DNA of 35,669 bases from Pseudomonadota bacterium (lineage in GTDB: Bacteria > Pseudomonadota > Alphaproteobacteria > Rhizobiales > Devosiaceae). The notes under the pieces are model-generated. The model was given only the letters and a program-made list of their open reading frames with translations, searched no databases and was not told the origin of the DNA. Positions 30,937-35,669 of this stretch are shown one piece after another. The position numbers and the translations under genes are program-made. The stretch is taken from contig JAEYTY010000050.1 in NCBI GenBank assembly GCA_023433775.1, forward strand, positions 1-35,669, given 5' to 3'. The stretch's first letter is position 1. Each line of letters begins with the position of its first letter.

Positions 30937-32154
30937 CTAATAGGCCGGTGTCCAGGGTGCGCTATAGATGTCGCGCAGCATGAGGGCCGCAGCGCCACGT
31001 GCCCAGAGCTGATCGTCCAGCGTGTGGAAAATAAGGTCCGTGCTGGCAAAATGGGCCCGGAAACTATTGGCCTCGGCCACCGTTTTGACGGCGGGGGCCA
31101 GCAGTTCGCAATAGCGCGGCGATTCCAGCGCTACGATGATTTTTTCCGGGTTGATCAGGTTGATGATGTGCGAAAGGCCGATGCCGAGCTTTTCGGCGTG
31201 CTGGCCGATCAGTTCCTGCGCCCGCATATCGCCGGCGTCGCTCGCTTCGGCCAGTGCGGCGGTGAGGTCAAGGCGGGCGGTGGGTGTTTCGAGGAAGTCC
31301 GGGCCCAGGGCCATTGCCGCCTGTCGGCGCATTGCCGCGCGGCTCACATGGGCATTGAGGCAGTCCTTCTGCCCGCATTCGCAGGCCACGCCTTCGCTGC
31401 CGACTTTGACATGGCCAAAGGTCGGCCCCAGCGTGCTGGCGCCACGGCGCAGATCCGATTCCACCCAGAGGCCGAGACTGGCCGTCTGGTCCAGCGCCAC
31501 CACGGCAAAGCTTTTTTCACTCTGCGCATAGCCGAACCAGCTTTCGGCCAAAGCCAGCAAATGCGCCGGTTTTTCAAGCTTCACCGGCAGGCCCGTCCGC
31601 TCGTGCAAAAGCGCGCCAATGGGAATTTCGCGCTCCCCGAAAACCGAACTTGAATAGCTCTTGCCCGAGCGCGGATCGACGAGGCCCGGCACGCCCACGC
31701 CAATGCCACGAATGCGGCTGCGATCAATGCCGGATTTGTTGACGCAATCATCCATGGCGTCCTCTATGAGATCAGCGATCACATCAGCCGGCTGGCGCGC
31801 CATGCGGATGGGCAATTGCACCGAACTGACCACTTCGCCGCGGAAATCGACCAGCGTAACAGTCGTCATCACCTCGGAAATCTTGATGCCCAGCACATAG
31901 GCGGCGTCGCTGACGAGGCCGAGCAAGACGCGTGGCCGCCCGCGCTGTGCGTCCCCATTGATGGGGGTGTGAATAGCCTCGATCAGGCCCTCGTCGATCA
32001 GGGCGCCGGTAATGGCCGAAACCGTCGTGCCGCTCAGCAATGTGCGCTCCGAAATCTCGACGCGTGAAATCTGGCCATGGCACCGGATGGTCTCCAGCAC
32101 ATGGTATTTGTTGATTTCGCGCATGAGCAGCGGATCGGCGATTTTCACAGCCAA
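30937..32154 (-). CDS. ROK family transcriptional repressor
   Basis: This 405-residue protein has a winged helix N terminus (SRVEISERTLLSGTTVSAIT) and a ROK sugar-kinase-like body. The zinc site is intact (H248, C258, C260, C265 in ACECGQKDCLN). The kinase catalytic Asp, normally in an ENDAN-type motif, is missing: the equivalent is E194-K-P-A-H198. It should therefore bind a sugar without phosphorylating it, as in NagC/Mlc/XylR repressors. It is divergent from the ABC binding-protein gene with 316 bp between them, and is the likely regulator of both units. Confidence 0.92.
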   Translation of the reverse strand: MAVKIADPLLMREINKYHVLETIRCHGQISRVEISERTLLSGTTVSAITGALIDEGLIEAIHTPINGDAQRGRPRVLLGLVSDAAYVLGIKISEVMTTVTLVDFRGEVVSSVQLPIRMARQPADVIADLIEDAMDDCVNKSGIDRSRIRGIGVGVPGLVDPRSGKSYSSSVFGEREIPIGALLHERTGLPVKLEKPAHLLALAESWFGYAQSEKSFAVVALDQTASLGLWVESDLRRGASTLGPTFGHVKVGSEGVACECGQKDCLNAHVSRAAMRRQAAMALGPDFLETPTARLDLTAALAEASDAGDMRAQELIGQHAEKLGIGLSHIINLINPEKIIVALESPRYCELLAPAVKTVAEANSFRAHFASTDLIFHTLDDQLWARGAAALMLRDIYSAPWTPAY

Positions 32155-32470
32155 AGGGGGCGCTCCGGGATTATTTGCGCTGGTGGCATTTAATTTTATC
32201 CTTTGGTCAAATACAGCCGCCCAGCGCGGTCATTCATTCTTCGGTAACGATTTCATTTGGCACAGATCACTGCAAAATCAATAACTTATAACGATTTTGC
32301 GGCAGCATGAGCCAGATGTGATACAAGTGAGGTACGTTCCTCTTGCGTCTTTAATAAGGGATGCGTAAAAAGTAGCAAGTGGTGAGTTCAGCAGGCACTG
32401 TCTCGTCATTGCGGCCAAGGGAGGATTCCGAAAAACCGGTTTCTGGCCGCCACAAGGATTGGAGGAACCC
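32155..32470. promoter_or_regulatory. Divergent control region of the sugar ABC locus
   Basis: This 316-bp gene-free stretch is AT-richer than its surroundings. A perfect 8-bp inverted repeat GCAAAATC (32272-32279) and GATTTTGC (32293-32300), with the near-palindrome ATAACTTAT inside, is the best ROK operator candidate. A weak promoter fit (TTGGCA 32257-32262, AATAAC 32280-32285, 17-bp spacing) overlaps it. A long leader of about 170 nt precedes the binding-protein start, with GGAGGA at about 32460-32465 as ribosome site. No RNA gene was recognised in it. Confidence 0.5.
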
Positions 32471-33727
32471 ATGAAACGTCTCGCGCTTGCCGCGATGCTG
32501 GGTCTGGCTGCCATTGCGCCAGCACAGGCTCAGACTGTCGTCAAACATCTGCACATCACGTCCATTCCCGCTGAAGTGGAACTGATGAATTCCATCGCCG
32601 CCGACTTCATGGCGCAGAACCCCGATATCAAGGTCGAGCTGCCGTTCCTCGAGAACGAAGCCTTCAAGGCCAAGCTGACGACGCTGCTGCAGTCGGCCGA
32701 TGCGCCCGACGTGTTCCACACCTGGGGTGGCGGCGTGTTCTATGAGCAGGCCAAGGCCGGCTTTCTGCGCCCGATCGAAGATGTGCTGAGCGACGAAGCC
32801 AAGGAAGCTGTCGGCAGCGCCGGCATTGCTGCCTATACGGCCGAAGACGGCCACCTCTATGGCGTTGCGCGCGACGTTGCCGAAGTGGTGCTGTGGTACA
32901 ACAAGGCGCTGTTCGAGCAGGCCGGTGTTGATCCGGCCAGCATGGAAACCTGGGAAGGGTTCCTGGCTGGCGTCCAGACCTTCAAGGATGCGGGCATCAC
33001 CCCCATCGCCGTTGGCGCCAAGGACAAATGGCCGGCTCACTTCTGGTGGTCCAAGCTGGTCGTCCGCCAGGCCGGCATGGAAGGTTTCCAGGCCGCAGCG
33101 CGCGGCGAAGGCGACGGCTTTGCCGGCGAAGATTTCGTCAAGGCCGGTGAGTATTTCCTCGAACTCGCCGAAATGGAACCCTGGCAGCAGGGCTTCCTGG
33201 CCGCTGGCTATGGCGATGCGTCCGGTTACTTCGGTGACGGCAAGGCCGCCATGCACCTGATGGGCGACTGGGACTACGGCGCCATGAAGGACAACTCGGC
33301 CAACAAGCTCGGCATTCCTGATGACCAGCTCGGCATCCTGCCCTTCCCCACCATCGAAGGTGGCAAGGGTGACCCGACCGATACGCTTGGTGGTCTTGGT
33401 GGCGTGCTGTTCTCCAAGAACGCATCCGATGCTGCTGTGAAATGGATCGAGTTCTTCAACAACCAGGAAAACCAGGCCAAATACGCCAAGGACGCCTACT
33501 ATATCCCGATCTCCAAGGGTGCGGCTGACGTCATGACCAACCCCTTCAAGGTGCAGATCGCCCGCAATATCGGCAATGCCCATTGGCACGCCCTGTTCTT
33601 CGATCAGGCCCTTGGCCCCAATGTCGGCGGCGTCGTGAACGACGTCTCTGCTGACCTGGCCGCCAATGCCATCAGCGCCGAGGAAGCTGCGGAGCTGATC
33701 AAGGAAGCCGTGGACGACTCTCTCTAA
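32471..33727 (+). CDS. Sugar ABC transporter substrate-binding protein (CUT1)
   Basis: This 418-residue periplasmic protein has a signal peptide (about 1-21, MKRLALAAMLGLAAIAPAQA) and an extracellular-binding-protein family 1 fold: LHITSIPAEVELMNSIAADF, ADAPDVFHTWGGG, YGVARDVAEVVLWYNKALFE and GKAAMHLMGDWDYG. It captures a sugar, probably an oligo- or disaccharide, for the two downstream permeases. The start at 32471 has GGAGGA just upstream. A strong hairpin follows its stop codon. Confidence 0.94.
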   Translation: MKRLALAAMLGLAAIAPAQAQTVVKHLHITSIPAEVELMNSIAADFMAQNPDIKVELPFLENEAFKAKLTTLLQSADAPDVFHTWGGGVFYEQAKAGFLRPIEDVLSDEAKEAVGSAGIAAYTAEDGHLYGVARDVAEVVLWYNKALFEQAGVDPASMETWEGFLAGVQTFKDAGITPIAVGAKDKWPAHFWWSKLVVRQAGMEGFQAAARGEGDGFAGEDFVKAGEYFLELAEMEPWQQGFLAAGYGDASGYFGDGKAAMHLMGDWDYGAMKDNSANKLGIPDDQLGILPFPTIEGGKGDPTDTLGGLGGVLFSKNASDAAVKWIEFFNNQENQAKYAKDAYYIPISKGAADVMTNPFKVQIARNIGNAHWHALFFDQALGPNVGGVVNDVSADLAANAISAEEAAELIKEAVDDSL

Positions 33728-33742
33728 GCCTAAAGGCTTGTG

Positions 33743-33772
33743 CCGGCGGGCGGCATTCATCCCGCCCGCCGG
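33743..33772 (+). other. Intercistronic hairpin after the binding-protein gene
   Basis: A perfect 11-bp GC stem (CCGGCGGGCGG 33743-33753, CCGCCCGCCGG 33762-33772) with an 8-nt loop lies 15 bp after the stop codon and 119 bp before the first permease. No T run follows. It matches the stabiliser hairpins found between binding-protein and permease genes in other ABC operons. Confidence 0.75.
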
Positions 33773-33891
33773 TAGTCTTGTCGAACAACCCGTATGACCG
33801 CGCCTGTCTCTGCCTCCGGCCCAAAGCCGCCGCCTCTGGCGCGCAACCATCCGGAACCGCATTTCACAGCCCGCCGGGCCTGAGGACGCCG

Positions 33892-34824
33892 ATGACCAGC
33901 ATCGCCACCGCATCGAATCCGGCACTGGCCGCCGCGCCGCGCCGCCGCCGCTATATGGAGCGCAAAAGCCTCGTGCCGCTGCTGCTCTTCCTGCCGCCGG
34001 CGCTCATTCTGTTCACTGCCTTCGTCGTTCTTCCCATGATCGATGCGGCCACCTTCTCCTTTTTCAAGTGGAACGGTTATGGCCCGATCACCGACTTTGT
34101 CGGCTTCAAGAACTATGAGGATGTGCTGACGCACCGCAATTTCGGCACCGCTGTGCGCAACAGCGTGATCGTGGTCGCGGTGTCCCTGCTGATCCAGTTG
34201 CCGCTCGCCATGTGGTGCGCCATCGCGCTCGCCGGGCGCGGCGCGCATGTCAATCTCATCCGCGTGCTGTTCTTCCTGCCCTATATGCTGGCCGAAGTCG
34301 CTGCGGGCCTCATCTGGAAATTCGTCTATGACGGCAATTATGGCCTGCTGCCTGCCATTGGCGGCGCCATCGGCGTTGAAATGCCCTTCGTTCTGGGCGA
34401 CCGGATGTGGGTCATGCCGGCCATCATGCTGGTGATCACCTGGAAGTATTTCGGCTTTCACATGATGATCTATATCGCCGGTCTCCAGTCCATTCCCGGC
34501 GAGGTCATTGAGGCTGCCCGTCTCGATGGCGTCAAGCGCTGGCAGATCGTGCGCCACATCCAGATCCCGATGATCCGCTCGGCCATCGTCATCTCGGTCT
34601 TCTTCGCCATCACCGGCGCGCTGCAATTGTTCGATCTGATCATTCCGCTCTCCAATGGCGGGCCCAGCCATTCGAGCCACACCATCGTGACCTTCCTCTA
34701 CCAGTTCGGCATCCTGCGCATGAATCTGGGCTTTGGCGGCGCGGTCAGCGTGTTGCTGTTCATTGCCTGCGTCGTGGTCGCCCTCTCCTATCGCCGCATT
34801 CTCTTCAAGGCGGAGCAAAGCTGA
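33892..34824 (+). CDS. Sugar ABC transporter permease 1 (UgpA/MalF-like)
   Basis: This 310-residue inner-membrane protein has six hydrophobic helices and the EAA loop EAARLDGVKRWQIVRHIQIP, which docks onto the ATPase. The N terminus is basic (RRRRYMERKS) before the first helix. The ATG at 33892 has TGAGGA 5 nt upstream; the frame is open to 33778 but that part is not conserved. Its stop overlaps the next ATG by one base. Confidence 0.94.
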   Translation: MTSIATASNPALAAAPRRRRYMERKSLVPLLLFLPPALILFTAFVVLPMIDAATFSFFKWNGYGPITDFVGFKNYEDVLTHRNFGTAVRNSVIVVAVSLLIQLPLAMWCAIALAGRGAHVNLIRVLFFLPYMLAEVAAGLIWKFVYDGNYGLLPAIGGAIGVEMPFVLGDRMWVMPAIMLVITWKYFGFHMMIYIAGLQSIPGEVIEAARLDGVKRWQIVRHIQIPMIRSAIVISVFFAITGALQLFDLIIPLSNGGPSHSSHTIVTFLYQFGILRMNLGFGGAVSVLLFIACVVVALSYRRILFKAEQS

Positions 34825-35669
34825 TGTCCACCATTGCCAAAAAGCGCCGCCGCCCGAATATCTCGGCGGTTCAATGGGTCACCCTGATTATCGTCTCGGC
34901 CTTCGTCATCGTGCCGTTCTATACGACGGCCCTTGGCGGCTTTAAGGAAATCGGCGAGCTGCGCGTCAATCCCTTCGGCTTGCCGGCCAGTTGGGATCCG
35001 GTACGCTTCGTCGAAATTCTCGGCGGGCCGCGCTATTTTTCCTCGCTGGGCAATTCCCTGCTCATCGCCGGCGGCACCGTGGTTCTCTCCACGCTCGTCG
35101 CCTCGATGACCGCTTTTGCGCTCGCCCATATCAAGTTCTTCGGCTCGAAATTCATCCTGGGCTATCTGATGCTGGGCCTGCTCTTCCCCGCCGCAACGGG
35201 CATCCTGCCGCTTTTTATCAAGATGCGCGATCTGGGAATGCTCGACAGCCATTGGGGCATCATCACAGTTCAGGTGGCGTTCAGCGTGTCCTTCTCGGTG
35301 CTGCTGTTCCACAATTTCTTCAAGGAACTGCCCAAGGAGCTGGTCGACGCCGCGCGCATGGATAATTGCGGCTATATCCGCATCTATTGGTACGTCACCC
35401 TGCCGCTCTGCCTGCCGATCATCGCTACGGTCGGCGTGTTCAATTTCGTCGGCAGCTGGAACAGCTTCCTCCTGCCGCTCATCGTGCTCAATTCCGAGGC
35501 CAAATATACTTGGCCGCTCGGCATCATGCAGTTCCAGGGGCAATACGGCTCCGACTGGCCGCGCATTCTGGCCTTCCTCACACTCTCCATCATGCCGGCA
35601 ATTGCCTTCTTCCTGCTGGCGCAGCGTTACGTGATCTCGGGCCTGACCGGGGGCGCGGTCAAAGGCTGA
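34824..35669 (+). CDS. Sugar ABC transporter permease 2 (UgpE/MalG-like)
   Basis: This 281-residue permease has six hydrophobic helices and the EAA loop DAARMDNCGYIRIYWYVTLP. It starts at an ATG overlapping the upstream stop (TGATG) and its TGA is the last codon of the window, so the gene is complete. It forms the channel together with permease 1; the ATPase partner is probably the UgpC-type protein encoded at 29059-30147. Confidence 0.94.
   Translation: MSTIAKKRRRPNISAVQWVTLIIVSAFVIVPFYTTALGGFKEIGELRVNPFGLPASWDPVRFVEILGGPRYFSSLGNSLLIAGGTVVLSTLVASMTAFALAHIKFFGSKFILGYLMLGLLFPAATGILPLFIKMRDLGMLDSHWGIITVQVAFSVSFSVLLFHNFFKELPKELVDAARMDNCGYIRIYWYVTLPLCLPIIATVGVFNFVGSWNSFLLPLIVLNSEAKYTWPLGIMQFQGQYGSDWPRILAFLTLSIMPAIAFFLLAQRYVISGLTGGAVKG

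Noticed and set aside
32351..33925. A 524-codon open frame on the minus strand across the sugar-binding-protein gene
   Set aside because: It is antisense to a well-supported binding-protein gene and has no recognisable domain; a codon-bias shadow.
1..35669. CRISPR array or toxin-antitoxin and defence genes
   Set aside because: No regularly spaced repeats were seen, and no short gene pairs or defence-type domains (restriction, Cas, Abi, retron) were recognised.

Overview
The window is a high-GC alphaproteobacterial chromosome segment, most likely from the order Hyphomicrobiales (Rhizobiales) and plausibly Devosia or a relative. This placement is inferred from three things: the gene order murJ-trpS-usp-nfuA, an Irr-type Fur regulator divergent from fabA-fabB, and a membrane-bound ferritin (MbfA) gene carrying an Irr-type operator. 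No 16S gene is present, so the placement is not proven.

Layout: 1-3450 is a conserved housekeeping block (3' end of murJ, trpS, a Usp protein, nfuA) with REP-like palindromic repeats on both sides of nfuA. 3448-9702 holds a secreted protein of unknown function, an Rrf2 regulator with a thioredoxin-reductase-like flavoenzyme, a 129-bp palindromic element, an aldo/keto reductase, the tRNA hydroxylase gene trhO, a LysR regulator and an alpha/beta hydrolase. 9741-10733 is mbfA. 10887-14656 is a five-gene copper locus: DUF2946-like protein, YcnI, CopC-CopD fusion, PCuAC chaperone and Sco. 14653-17551 is a tight minus-strand cluster (ribokinase, DUF1697, YdeI/OmdA-like, arylamine N-acetyltransferase). 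17652-20108 is irr divergent from fabA-fabB. 20124-21979 is a minus-strand operon (thioredoxin-TPR protein, Lon-N domain protein, Trm112-like).

22175-28363 is the most unusual part. An intact tRNA-Gly(GCC) and its terminator are followed about 6 kb later by a degenerate copy of the 3' half of the same tRNA plus the same hairpin and terminator. Between them lie two gene remnants (a HutC-type regulator tail and a fragment of a fused TRAP permease), then an apparently intact sugar-acid cassette: FCD-type GntR regulator, TRAP transporter DctPQM, a classical SDR dehydrogenase and a D-galactarolactone isomerase-like amidohydrolase. I read this as a tRNA-anchored catabolic island that has lost, or never had, its own integrase.

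28444-35669 holds a PNPOx-like protein and a CUT1 sugar ABC system split between two divergent units: UgpC-type ATPase, ThuA and a ROK repressor on minus, and binding protein plus two permeases on plus.

Regulation: iron appears to be the main shared signal. Irr-box-like palindromes precede nfuA and mbfA, and irr itself is in the window. Both transport operons place a perfect GC-rich hairpin directly after the binding-protein gene. No CRISPR array, rRNA, integrase or transposase gene was seen.
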